Notes under the pieces: model-generated
What the model was told of the DNA's origin: nothing
The model's database searches: none
The model's input: the letters and a program-made list of their open reading frames with translations, nothing else
Shown: positions 22,161 to 30,065 of the stretch, in pieces
Layout of the letters: the number at the start of each line of letters is the position of its first letter
Position numbering within the stretch: position 1 is the stretch's first letter
Made by a program: the position numbers and the translations under genes
Source of the DNA: Oscillospiraceae bacterium
Lineage (GTDB): Bacteria; Bacillota; Clostridia; Oscillospirales; Acutalibacteraceae
Length of the DNA: 34,993 bases
Reading direction: 5' to 3'
NCBI GenBank assembly: GCA_015065965.1
Contig: SVPH01000026.1
Location: 1-34,993 of the forward strand

Positions 22161-23648
22161 ATGGAAGTTCTGAATGTAAGACGGCTTACTCCGAATGTAA
22201 AAGCCATGCTTGTGCTCTCGTTTGCAATAATGAGCGGCTTTATGTGGCGTGTACGCGGCTCTCACGGTTACGGCTCAATGTGGGGTATGTTTGCCGTCGG
22301 TGTTATGCTCGTACTCTTTATTTTCGCGTTTTTCGGTAACCGCAAAAAAATGAGCCTTGAAGCAATGCCGATTGCCGTTATTCTGCTCGGTATAACAAAC
22401 GGCGGCTGGGGAACGCTCAATTCACAAATGGGCGGTTACCTTACAAGTTCCGTTCCTTTTACGGGGCAGGAAACCGACGCTGTTGTTTCAATCAGCCCCT
22501 ATTCGGGCATGGCAATAATGCTCCTGCTCGGCTTTGGCTGGATGCCTCTTTTTGCAATGTATATAGGTTCGCTTTTTTCAAAAAAGCAGTATAAAATCTG
22601 GCACTATGCGGTGTTGATTGCTGTATTCTATGCGGTGGTTTACATATTCCAATTTTTTGTTGCACATTATATTCTGCCCTTTATTAATTCGCAAGCGGTT
22701 GAAATGTTCAAGCAGGGTCTTGCGGATAAAGGCATCGAAATGTCGCCGATGATGGCATATATCAAGAATCTCGGCTCAGAAGCATGGTTCAAGAAAATTC
22801 CTTTCGGCAGAAATTATTTTGCGAGTATAAGGGTTATTTCCTATGCTGTTGCGGCACTTGTTCTCTCTGTTTCTGTACTTATAGCAAAGCGCGATAAAGT
22901 GACAGCGTTTATTTCTTTTGCTATCAATGCAATCTGTGCCGTTTCAATTACCCTTGCAGATGTTGTTATGGTTATTGACTCGGATGCAGGCTTTTTTGCA
23001 AATATAAATGCACCTCGATTCCTTGAACACGGAAGTTGGTCGTTGTGGGAGTATCTTACGGGCTTTCTTCTCGGCTTTGGTATCATGCTTATGCTTGTCT
23101 GTCTGCCTAAAAGCATTACGGGCGGAGAGGGCGATTTTGATTATACGCTGCCTTTTAAAAACAGAAAACTTTATGCGGCTTACAGTGCAATAATGACTCT
23201 TTTATGCACTTTTGTTGTAACGGTTGCAAGACCTGCAGGCATGAGAATTGCAGAGTTGGTGATATATAAAGGATGGCATGATGACGAAGATTTGCTTACA
23301 GTTATTTTCACTGCTGTTCTTTGTGTTATAGGTATAATTCCCTGCGCTGTAATTGCAAAGAAGAATATAATTACCAAAGAAATGCCCAATCTTCTTAACA
23401 TCAGAACAGAGGATTTCTGCCTGAAGGCGGTGCCTGTCTACTTTGCAATAACCGCAGCGCTTTACTTTATTTTCAGCGATTCGGGTATTTTTTACTGCAT
23501 TCCTTTTGCGGAAATAACAAGCCCCGCATCATTCTTTGAAATGATACGGAGCGGCAGAATACTTATTGTGACGTTGATGCTTTTAAGTTTTGTTCTGTTC
23601 AATATAATTTATTTTGCTGTTGCCAAAAAGGCGGTCAAGAAAAAATAA
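22161..23648 (+). CDS. Polytopic membrane protein of unknown function
   Basis: A 495 aa protein with RBS AAGGAGG and roughly 11-12 hydrophobic segments. I do not recognise a named family. The best landmarks are near the N-terminus: SGFMWRVRGSHGYGSMWGM (about 25-43, Arg/Gly/His-rich within or beside a helix) and ITNGGWGTLNSQMGGY (about 78-93). These look like functional loops conserved for a reason, since polar and Gly residues are dense there. Later helices are ordinary. It is neither an MFS nor an ABC protein by motif. It follows the YfcE-like gene and ends in a 14-bp convergent overlap with the HAD gene. Confidence 0.7.
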   Translation: MEVLNVRRLTPNVKAMLVLSFAIMSGFMWRVRGSHGYGSMWGMFAVGVMLVLFIFAFFGNRKKMSLEAMPIAVILLGITNGGWGTLNSQMGGYLTSSVPFTGQETDAVVSISPYSGMAIMLLLGFGWMPLFAMYIGSLFSKKQYKIWHYAVLIAVFYAVVYIFQFFVAHYILPFINSQAVEMFKQGLADKGIEMSPMMAYIKNLGSEAWFKKIPFGRNYFASIRVISYAVAALVLSVSVLIAKRDKVTAFISFAINAICAVSITLADVVMVIDSDAGFFANINAPRFLEHGSWSLWEYLTGFLLGFGIMLMLVCLPKSITGGEGDFDYTLPFKNRKLYAAYSAIMTLLCTFVVTVARPAGMRIAELVIYKGWHDDEDLLTVIFTAVLCVIGIIPCAVIAKKNIITKEMPNLLNIRTEDFCLKAVPVYFAITAALYFIFSDSGIFYCIPFAEITSPASFFEMIRSGRILIVTLMLLSFVLFNIIYFAVAKKAVKKK

Positions 23649-24288
23649 TTCTTCTTATTTCTTCCGTGTTGCGGGCGATATAGGTTGCTCCTGCATTTTG
23701 CAGTTCTTCCTCACTGCCGTAGCCGAAAGTTACACCGATGCTTTCAACCCCTGCACCGTTTGCGCCGTCAATGTCAAAGTATCGGTCGCCGATCATTAAT
23801 GCGCGGTTTTTACTGACGCCGAAATGATTTACCGCTTTTTCAACAAGAACGGTCTTGCCTTCGGGTGCTTTATCGCTTTCAGGTGCGGCAACAAAATCTA
23901 TCATATTGTTTAAATTAAGAAAATCAATAATTCTGATAACAAACTTTTCGGGCTTTGAACTTGCTATTGCAACTTTAATGCCCGAATTTTTTAGTTCTTT
24001 TAAGAGGTTTTTTATTCCGTCATAAACCTCAAGTTTATAAATTCCGTTTTCACTGTATTTTTTACGGTATTTTTCAACAGCCTGCATGCTTTGCTCGTCG
24101 TTCATGCCGAGTTCCCGTTTGAACGATTCAAAAATAGGCGGACCGATAAATGTCCGAAGTCTGTCATGAGGCAGCGGATTGTATCCCATTGCTTCAATTG
24201 CATAACTTACAGAACTGAAAATGCCTTCGCCTGTATCGGCAATAGTACCGTCAAAATCAAAAAATACGGCATCAAATTTTGTTACCAT
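23635..24288 (-). CDS. HAD-superfamily phosphatase (phosphoglycolate phosphatase-like)
   Basis: A 217 aa protein. ATG 24288 has GGAGAG 6-7 bp upstream; a longer frame to 24339 passes through the promoter. Motif I is DFDGT (Asp11, Asp13), motif II Ser in IASSKP, motif III the following Lys, and motif IV GDRYFDIDGA. A helical cap (about 16-85) places it in the Gph/PpaX/beta-phosphoglucomutase-like class. GVTFGYG near the end is typical of Gph-like phosphatases. The substrate is open. Its 3' end overlaps the convergent membrane protein gene by 14 bp, with no terminator between. Confidence 0.85.
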   Translation of the reverse strand: MVTKFDAVFFDFDGTIADTGEGIFSSVSYAIEAMGYNPLPHDRLRTFIGPPIFESFKRELGMNDEQSMQAVEKYRKKYSENGIYKLEVYDGIKNLLKELKNSGIKVAIASSKPEKFVIRIIDFLNLNNMIDFVAAPESDKAPEGKTVLVEKAVNHFGVSKNRALMIGDRYFDIDGANGAGVESIGVTFGYGSEEELQNAGATYIARNTEEIRRIIFS

Positions 24289-24310
24289 TTCTTCACTCTC
24301 CAATGCTGTG

Positions 24311-24339
24311 ATTATATCACAGACAAAATGCGTGTTCAA
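24311..24339 (-). promoter_or_regulatory. sigma-A promoter for the HAD gene with CRP-like palindrome
   Basis: On the minus strand TTGAAC (24339-24334), 17 bp, then TATAAT (24316-24311). The -10 is embedded in a perfect palindrome, CTGTGAT-TAT-ATCACAG (24306-24322), a plausible operator resembling TGTGA-N5-TCACA. Confidence 0.75.
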
Positions 24340-24352
24340 CGATTATTTTTCA

Positions 24353-24381
24353 TTTACTTTTTTATTTTTTTATGATATACT
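24353..24381 (+). promoter_or_regulatory. Candidate sigma-A promoter for the aminotransferase-trpS operon
   Basis: TTTACT (24353-24358), 17 bp of T-rich spacer, then TATACT (24376-24381). It is divergent from the HAD promoter, the two -35 boxes being 13 bp apart. Confidence 0.55.
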
Positions 24382-24433
24382 CTATATATTATAGGCAAAT
24401 TTTGAAAAATCATCCCGAAAGGACTGAAAATAA

Positions 24434-25612
24434 ATGGAATATAATTTTGCAAAGGGAGTAGCATCTCTTAAACCTTCGATTATCAGAGAAATTCTGAAAA
24501 GTTCCGGCAATACTATTCCTCTTGCCGCAGGAAATCCTGCACCTGATGCTTTCCCTGTTGACGATATAAAGAAAATTCTGACCGATATTTTTGATACTGA
24601 TCCCATTCTTGCTTTGCAGTATGGTGTCAGTGAAGGTTACGGTCCGCTTGTTGCAAAACTTACCGAACTTGCAAAAACACGCTACGGCGTAGGTAATGAC
24701 AGCGATGCACTTATCGTAGTCAGCGGTGCTCAGCAGGTTATGAGCCTTACAAGCCAGTGCTTCATAAACTACGGCGACTGTGTTATCTGTGAAGAACCTT
24801 CATTTATCGGTTCACTCAATTGCTTCAGAAGTTACGGCGCAAAACTCAGCGGCGTGCCTGTTGACAGTGACGGCATCAATATTGCCGCCCTTGAAGAAAA
24901 ACTTAAAACAGAAGAAAATGTAAAATTCATTTATACTATTCCCAACTTCCAAAATCCAGCAGGCGTAACCATGTCGCTTGAAAAGAGGAAGGCTGTTTAT
25001 GAACTTGCAAAGAAATACGGTGTTATGATTCTTGAGGATAATCCTTACGGCGACCTTCGTGTTGCAGGCGAGGATGTTCCGGCAATCAAGAGTTTTGATG
25101 AAGACGGTATTGTTATTTATGCAGGTTCATTCTCAAAGGTTGTTGCTCCCGGCATAAGAGTCGGTTTTGCTCTTGCAAACAAAGAGGTTATTGCAAAACT
25201 CACCGTTGCAAAGCAGACTCAGGATGTTCATACTCCGCTTATGTCACAACTCGTTGTTTATAAGTGGCTTACAGAATATGATTTTGAAAGCCATATCAAT
25301 AAAATCAGAGAAATCTATAAGCGTAAACTCAACCTTCTTTGTGATTGCGTTGACAAAGAACTTTCAGATTTCCTCACATATCACAGACCTGAAGGCGGAC
25401 TTTTTGTCTGGGCAAAACTCAATGAGGGCATTGATATGCTCGATTTCTGCCGCAAAGCAAGCGCAGCAGGAGTATCGGTTGTTCCCGGTAATGCGTTTAT
25501 GGTTGACGGCGATAAAAAGTGCGATTATATCAGAATGAACTTCTCAACACCTTCCGATGAAGATATCGTTAAGGGTGTTAAGATTCTCGGCGAGGTTGCT
25601 CGCTCACTTTAA
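24434..25612 (+). CDS. PLP-dependent class I aminotransferase (2-aminoadipate/valine-type group)
   Basis: A 392 aa protein with GAAAGGA 10 bp upstream. Fold-type I aminotransferase of the LysN/Kat II-like group that also forms MocR C-terminal domains. AAGNPAPDAFP is near the N-terminus (31-41). Also present are LQYGVSEGYG (61-70), NFQNPAG with Asn174, LEDNPYGDLR with Asp202 and Tyr205, and the PLP lysine Lys235 in GSFSK. There is no GntR-type DNA-binding domain, so it is an enzyme rather than a regulator. It moves amino groups between an amino acid and 2-oxoglutarate; aromatic, branched-chain or 2-aminoadipate substrates are all common in the group. It lies 19 bp upstream of trpS, clearly in one operon. 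Confidence 0.88.
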   Translation: MEYNFAKGVASLKPSIIREILKSSGNTIPLAAGNPAPDAFPVDDIKKILTDIFDTDPILALQYGVSEGYGPLVAKLTELAKTRYGVGNDSDALIVVSGAQQVMSLTSQCFINYGDCVICEEPSFIGSLNCFRSYGAKLSGVPVDSDGINIAALEEKLKTEENVKFIYTIPNFQNPAGVTMSLEKRKAVYELAKKYGVMILEDNPYGDLRVAGEDVPAIKSFDEDGIVIYAGSFSKVVAPGIRVGFALANKEVIAKLTVAKQTQDVHTPLMSQLVVYKWLTEYDFESHINKIREIYKRKLNLLCDCVDKELSDFLTYHRPEGGLFVWAKLNEGIDMLDFCRKASAAGVSVVPGNAFMVDGDKKCDYIRMNFSTPSDEDIVKGVKILGEVARSL

Positions 25613-25631
25613 TCAGGAAAGGTAAATTACT

Positions 25632-26642
25632 ATGGAAAATACAACACCCGAGCGCAAGCCTATAGTGCTCAGCATGATTCAGCCTACATCAATCCCGACT
25701 TTGGGCAACTATCTCGGAGCACTCAAAAACTGGAAAGCGATGAGCGAGGATTATAACTGCCTTTATGCGGTTGCAGACCTCCATGCGCTTACAATTCATC
25801 CCGAACCGGCAAAACTCCGTCAGCAGATTCTTGAAATGTATGCGATTATGCTTGCAGTAGGTCTTGACCCCGAAAAGAATATTGTTTTTATACAAAGTCA
25901 GGTTGCCGCTCATGCTGAACTTGCATGGATTCTTGATTGTTACACTCAGTTCGGTGAAGCATCAAGAATGACTCAGTTCAAGGAGAAATCCCAGAAGCAT
26001 GCAGATAACGTTAACGTCGGTCTGTTTGCATACCCTGTACTTATGGCGGCTGATATTTTGCTTTATCAGGCAAACTATGTTCCCATCGGTGCTGACCAGA
26101 AACAGCATCTTGAAATTGCAAGGGATATCGCAAACCGTTTCAATACTCTCAGAGGTAATACTTTTACCCTTCCCGAGCCGTTTATCGGCAAGGTAGGTGC
26201 AAGGGTTATGAGTCTTCAAGATCCCACTCAGAAGATGTCAAAGAGTGACCCCAATCCCAAGGCATCCGTATCGCTGCTTGATACTCCCGAGGCTATCCTT
26301 AAAAAGTTCAAGTCTGCCGTTACAGACAGCGAAGCATGTGTCAGATATGCAGACGGTAAAGACGGTATCAACAACCTCATGGCAATCTATTCATGCTGCA
26401 CCGGTCTTGATTATGCGGCAATTGAAAAAGAATTTGAGGGCAAGGGCTACGGCGACTTTAAAGTTGCGGTTGCGGAAGCGGTTATTGAAGAACTCAGACC
26501 TGTTCAGGAAGAATATAAGCGTCTTATTGCAGATAAGCAGTATCTTCTTGATACAGCAAACGCAGGAGCAGAGAAAGCGGCACGCATTGCTAACCGTACA
26601 CTGACAAAAGCCAAGAAAAAAGTCGGACTTTTGCTCGGTTAA
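25632..26642 (+). CDS. trpS: Tryptophanyl-tRNA synthetase
   Basis: A 336 aa class I synthetase of normal bacterial length, with RBS AAAGG. PTSIPTLGNYLG (18-29) is the HIGH-region motif of TrpRS, with Asn in the HIGH position, as is usual in this enzyme. AADILLYQANYVPIGADQKQH (139-159) is its substrate pocket, and KMSKS (201-205) is the second signature. It charges tRNA-Trp. The 19 bp gap to the aminotransferase gene leaves no room for a T-box leader, so expression follows the promoter upstream of 24434. Confidence 0.97.
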   Translation: MENTTPERKPIVLSMIQPTSIPTLGNYLGALKNWKAMSEDYNCLYAVADLHALTIHPEPAKLRQQILEMYAIMLAVGLDPEKNIVFIQSQVAAHAELAWILDCYTQFGEASRMTQFKEKSQKHADNVNVGLFAYPVLMAADILLYQANYVPIGADQKQHLEIARDIANRFNTLRGNTFTLPEPFIGKVGARVMSLQDPTQKMSKSDPNPKASVSLLDTPEAILKKFKSAVTDSEACVRYADGKDGINNLMAIYSCCTGLDYAAIEKEFEGKGYGDFKVAVAEAVIEELRPVQEEYKRLIADKQYLLDTANAGAEKAARIANRTLTKAKKKVGLLLG

Positions 26643-26682
26643 GTGACGAAAATCAAAAGATTTTTGTTGAATACGCCAAATT

Positions 26683-26696
26683 TGCATAAATATTCA
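26683..26696. promoter_or_regulatory. ARG box (ArgR operator) upstream of argG
   Basis: TGCATAAATATTCA matches the Gram-positive ArgR/AhrC consensus TGNATWWWWATNCA at every position. It ends 8 bp upstream of the argG -35. AATATTCAAAA (26689-26699), overlapping it, is also one arm of an 11-bp inverted repeat whose other arm, TTTTGAATATT (26711-26721), lies in the promoter spacer, so a second, weaker ArgR contact there is possible. Arginine-dependent repression of argGH is the natural reading. Confidence 0.75.
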
Positions 26697-26704
26697 AAAT
26701 GCTC

Positions 26705-26732
26705 TTGATTTTTTGAATATTCGATGTATAAT
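26705..26732 (+). promoter_or_regulatory. sigma-A promoter for argG
   Basis: TTGATT (26705-26710), 16 bp, then TATAAT (26727-26732), with a leader of about 31 nt. The spacer carries one arm of the inverted repeat linked to the ARG box. Confidence 0.7.
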
Positions 26733-26769
26733 TAATGCATAAACAAAACATAAAGAACGGAGAATTATC

Positions 26770-27993
26770 ATGAAAGAAATCAAAAAAGTTGTTCTTGCCT
26801 ACTCAGGCGGTCTTGATACATCAATCATCATCCCTTGGCTTAAAGAAAACTACAACAACTGCGAGGTTATCGCTGTTTCAGGTGACGTAGGTCAGGGTAC
26901 AGAACTTGACGGTCTTGAAGAAAAGGCTATCAAAACAGGTGCATCAAAACTCTATATCGAGAATCTTCAGGATGAGTTTGTAAGCGATTATATTTTCCCC
27001 ACTCTTAAGGCCGGCGCTGTTTATGAGAAGGAATATCTTCTCGGCACATCATTTGCACGTCCCATCATTGCTAAGAGAATTGTTGAAATCGCTAAGGCAG
27101 AGGGCGCAGATGCTATCTGCCACGGCTGCACAGGTAAGGGTAATGACCAGGTAAGATTCGAACTTACAATCAAGGCTTTTGCTCCTGAAATGGAAATTAT
27201 CGCTCCCTGGAGAATTTGGGACATCAAATCCCGTGAAGAAGAAATCGAGTATGCAGAGGCACACAACATTCCTCTTAAGATTAACCGTGAAACAAACTAT
27301 TCAAAGGATAAGAACCTCTGGCATCTTTCACACGAAGGTCTTGACCTTGAAGACCCTGCAAATGAGCCTCAGTATAACAAGCCCGGCTTCCTTGAAATGG
27401 GCGTTTCACCTGAAATGGCTCCCGATGAACCCACATATGTTACAATCCATTTTGAAAAGGGTGTTCCCACTGCAGTTAACGGTAAGGAAATGGGCGGCGT
27501 TGAACTTATTAAATACCTCAACGAAGTTGGCGGCAAGAACGGCATAGGTCTTAACGATATCGTTGAAAACCGTCTTGTTGGCATGAAATCAAGAGGTGTA
27601 TACGAGAACCCCGCAGGTTCAATCCTTTTCAAGGCTCACGATGTTCTTGAAACAATCACTCTTGACAGAGATACTCAGCACTATAAAGAAATCGTTGCTC
27701 ATAAGTTTGCAGAACTTGTTTACTTCGGTCAGTGGTTTACTCCTCTTCGTGAGGCTCTTTCAGCATTCGTTGATAAGACTCAAGAAACAGTTACAGGCGA
27801 TGTTAAACTTAAACTCTATAAGGGCAATATGATTAACGCAGGCGTAACTTCACCCTATACTCTTTACAGCGAAGATTTTGCAACATTTGATGCAGACGAA
27901 GTTTATGATCAGAAGGATTCAGCAGGATTCATCAATCTCTTCGGTCTTCCCATCAAGGTTAAGGCAATTCTTGAGGCTGAAAGAAATAAATAA
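26770..27993 (+). CDS. argG: Argininosuccinate synthase
   Basis: A 407 aa protein, full length. RBS CGGAGAA. The N-terminal AYSGGLDTS (9-17) is the ATP-pyrophosphatase P-loop of the enzyme. [13 protein letters not shown] (about 119-131) binds citrulline/aspartate, and [21 protein letters not shown] is the typical following segment. It condenses citrulline and aspartate with ATP to argininosuccinate in arginine synthesis. It has its own promoter and ARG box and is followed by argH. Confidence 0.97.
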   Translation: MKEIKKVVLAYSGGLDTSIIIPWLKENYNNCEVIAVSGDVGQGTELDGLEEKAIKTGASKLYIENLQDEFVSDYIFPTLKAGAVYEKEYLLGTSFARPIIAKRIVEIAKAEGADAICHGCTGKGNDQVRFELTIKAFAPEMEIIAPWRIWDIKSREEEIEYAEAHNIPLKINRETNYSKDKNLWHLSHEGLDLEDPANEPQYNKPGFLEMGVSPEMAPDEPTYVTIHFEKGVPTAVNGKEMGGVELIKYLNEVGGKNGIGLNDIVENRLVGMKSRGVYENPAGSILFKAHDVLETITLDRDTQHYKEIVAHKFAELVYFGQWFTPLREALSAFVDKTQETVTGDVKLKLYKGNMINAGVTSPYTLYSEDFATFDADEVYDQKDSAGFINLFGLPIKVKAILEAERNK

Positions 27994-27999
27994 TCTTCT

Positions 28000-28081
28000 C
28001 AGAATTGCGAAATACTGCGTTGCAGTGATTTGAAATATCCTTTTATTCCTGTATCGCCGCACCTTGTCTTTCACAATTCTG
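28000..28081. repeat. Imperfect inverted-repeat element between argG and argH
   Basis: Arms 28000-28015 and 28066-28081 pair at 14 of 16 positions (CAGAATTG outermost, then GAAA and AC after single mismatches). They enclose 50 nt that include a small inner hairpin (ACTGC 28014-28018 with GCAGT 28022-28026). The element starts 7 bp after the argG stop. It may be a dispersed palindromic repeat (REP/MITE-like) or an mRNA-processing structure; it contains no ORF. Confidence 0.5.
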
Positions 28082-28106
28082 CTCGATTATCAAACTAAAA
28101 AATAAC

Positions 28107-28133
28107 AGAGCCGTCACATGGCGGCTCTTTTTC
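28107..28133 (+). terminator. Intrinsic terminator between argG and argH
   Basis: A 7-bp GC-rich stem (AGAGCCG 28107-28113 with CGGCTCT 28122-28128) is followed by TTTTT. It ends 8 bp before the argH RBS, so argH is either partly read through from argG or has a promoter I could not see. Confidence 0.75.
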
Positions 28134-28153
28134 CCATATCAGGAGGTTTTAAT

Positions 28154-29461
28154 ATGAAACTCTGGGCAGGCCGTTTCTCAAAGGAAGCGGATAAAAAAAC
28201 CAATGATTTCAATTCATCAATAGCCACCGATTCCAGAATGTATTATCAGGATATTGAGGGCAGTATTGCTCACGCAACAATGCTTGCAGCAAAGGGCATA
28301 ATTTCGCAGGATGACGGTGCACTCATATGCTCTGAACTTGCAAAAATCAGACAGGAAATTTCAAGCGGTGAACTTCTCGTTGACCCCAATGCAGAGGATA
28401 TACATACCTTTATTGAGCAGACTCTTACCGAGCGCATAGGCGATGCAGGTAAGCGCCTTCACACAGGCAGAAGCCGTAACGATCAGGTTGCACTTGATGT
28501 AAGGCTTTATCTGCGTGAACAGTGCGAAGAAACCCTTGTTCTTGTAAAAAAACTTATCGACGCACTTGAAGAAAAGGGTGATGAATATGCTGATGCAATT
28601 ATGCCCGGCTACACTCATCTTCAGAGAGCGCAGCCAATAACATTCAAGGCACATCTTACCGCATATACCGAAATGCTTAAACGTGACCTTGGCAGAATAG
28701 AGGATGCAAAAAAGAGAATGAATTCTTCCCCTCTCGGCAGTGGTGCACTTGCAGGCACAACTTATCCCATTGACCGCTCAATGACTGCCGAATTCCTTGG
28801 ATTCGATTCATATACAAAGAGCACCCTCGACGGCGTTTCTGACAGAGATTTCTGCATTGAACTTGCAAGCGCACTTTCAATCTGCATGGTGCACCTTTCA
28901 AGGCTTTGTGAGGAAATTATCCTTTGGTGCTCATGGGAATTCAAATTTGTTGAACTTGATGATGCTTTCTCAACAGGTTCAAGCATTATGCCTCAAAAGA
29001 AGAATCCCGATATCGCTGAACTTGTCAGAGGCAAGAGCGGCAGAGTTTTTGGCGATTTAATGACACTTCTTACCGTTATGAAAGGTTTGCCTTTGGCATA
29101 TAACAAAGATATGCAGGAGGATAAAGACGCAATTTTTGATGCGTTTGATACAGTTAAGATTTGCCTTGATACACTTGTTCCTATGATTGCTACAATGAAG
29201 GCTATACCTGAGAATATGAGAAAGGCTGCGGCAGGAGGATTTATCAATGCAACCGATTGCGCCGATTATCTTGTATCAAAGGGTCTTCCTTTCAGAGATG
29301 CTTACAAAGCAACTGGTGAATTAGTTGCGCTTTGCATAAGGGAGAACAAAACACTTGAAACTCTTGCTCTTGAAGAGTATAAAGGTATTTGTGACCTTTT
29401 TGACAATGGCGTTTATGATGCCATTAAACTTGAAAACTGCGTAAGACGCAGAGGTATGTAA
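28154..29461 (+). CDS. argH: Argininosuccinate lyase
   Basis: A 435 aa protein. ATG 28154 has AGGAGG 7 bp upstream; a longer in-frame start at 28118 lies in the terminator. LWAGRFSK at the N-terminus, TGRSRNDQVALD (104-115), the His-containing PGYTHLQRAQP (151-161) and the superfamily signature GSSIMPQKKNPD (275-286) are all intact. It splits argininosuccinate to arginine and fumarate. The C-terminus stops at CVRRRGM; most ArgH proteins continue about 20 residues with a conserved GG-containing segment. The catalytic parts are complete, so it is probably functional. Confidence 0.96.
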   Translation: MKLWAGRFSKEADKKTNDFNSSIATDSRMYYQDIEGSIAHATMLAAKGIISQDDGALICSELAKIRQEISSGELLVDPNAEDIHTFIEQTLTERIGDAGKRLHTGRSRNDQVALDVRLYLREQCEETLVLVKKLIDALEEKGDEYADAIMPGYTHLQRAQPITFKAHLTAYTEMLKRDLGRIEDAKKRMNSSPLGSGALAGTTYPIDRSMTAEFLGFDSYTKSTLDGVSDRDFCIELASALSICMVHLSRLCEEIILWCSWEFKFVELDDAFSTGSSIMPQKKNPDIAELVRGKSGRVFGDLMTLLTVMKGLPLAYNKDMQEDKDAIFDAFDTVKICLDTLVPMIATMKAIPENMRKAAAGGFINATDCADYLVSKGLPFRDAYKATGELVALCIRENKTLETLALEEYKGICDLFDNGVYDAIKLENCVRRRGM

Positions 29462-29464
29462 AAG

Positions 29465-29497
29465 AAAAGCCCGTTGGTTCAAAACCAACGGGTTTTA
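29465..29497. terminator. Bidirectional terminator after argH
   Basis: A perfect 10-bp stem (29470-29479 with 29483-29492) with a 3-nt loop. TTTT follows on the + strand and, after one C, TTTTCTTT on the - strand. It separates argH (+) from the lipoprotein gene (-). Confidence 0.9.
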
Positions 29498-29506
29498 TGT
29501 TATCTG

Positions 29507-30028
29507 TTATTCTTCAACATAATCGTGGAAAACAACTTTTACTGCTTCCTTGGGGAAATCAAAGCGGCAATCTTCAACAACATCGCCTTCGCTTACATCT
29601 TTAAGCAGTGCCTGAAGGAAACTCTTTCTTACAATTGTTCCTTCTGCGTCATAAGCGGTGTAACCGATTCTCATGTTATCTTTTCTTGAACCTATGCCCA
29701 TCATTTCAAGTGAAGCGTAACCGCTTACTTCAAAAGCGGAGAATTCGTCATATTCAAGTTCAACATCGGTAATTTTTGCAACGGAATTGCCGTAAACATT
29801 GTAACTGCAAATTACGAAGTCAATATTATTGATAGTTTCAAGATACTGAACGGGAACTTTTTCGCCTTCTTCTGCGTTAACAGGAGGAGCAACTGTTTCA
29901 CCGTAAGGATTAGCATAAGAATAGTTTGTTACTGCAGTTGTTGCAGGTTCATCGGGAATGTTTGAGCATCCGAAGAAGCAAAGAGCAACAGTGATTAAAA
30001 CAAGAAAAATGCTGATGGTTGATTTCAT
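29507..30028 (-). CDS. Small putative lipoprotein
   Basis: A 173 aa protein. ATG 30028 has AAAGGA about 10 bp upstream. An N-terminal hydrophobic segment ends in CFFGCS, an atypical lipobox (Phe at -3 and -2) but with the Gly-Cys pair in place. A Thr/Pro/Tyr-rich linker (about 22-55) leads to a beta-rich domain of about 100 residues resembling the FxLAK-type/immunoglobulin-like extracellular domains found in many Firmicute lipoproteins. No catalytic motif is visible. It lies 37 bp downstream of the ceramidase-like gene on the same strand, before a terminator. Confidence 0.6.
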   Translation of the reverse strand: MKSTISIFLVLITVALCFFGCSNIPDEPATTAVTNYSYANPYGETVAPPVNAEEGEKVPVQYLETINNIDFVICSYNVYGNSVAKITDVELEYDEFSAFEVSGYASLEMMGIGSRKDNMRIGYTAYDAEGTIVRKSFLQALLKDVSEGDVVEDCRFDFPKEAVKVVFHDYVEE

Positions 30029-30065
30029 AAAATCAATTCCTTTCTTTATGAATGATAATATAATA

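Noticed and set aside
24434-24480. MocR-type regulator call for the aminotransferase
   Set aside because: The protein starts directly with the aminotransferase fold and has no N-terminal winged-helix domain.
26649-26664. Small hairpin (AAAATC with GATTTT) after trpS
   Set aside because: A stem of six AT-rich pairs is too weak to call a terminator, although a T-run follows. trpS probably has leaky termination before argG.
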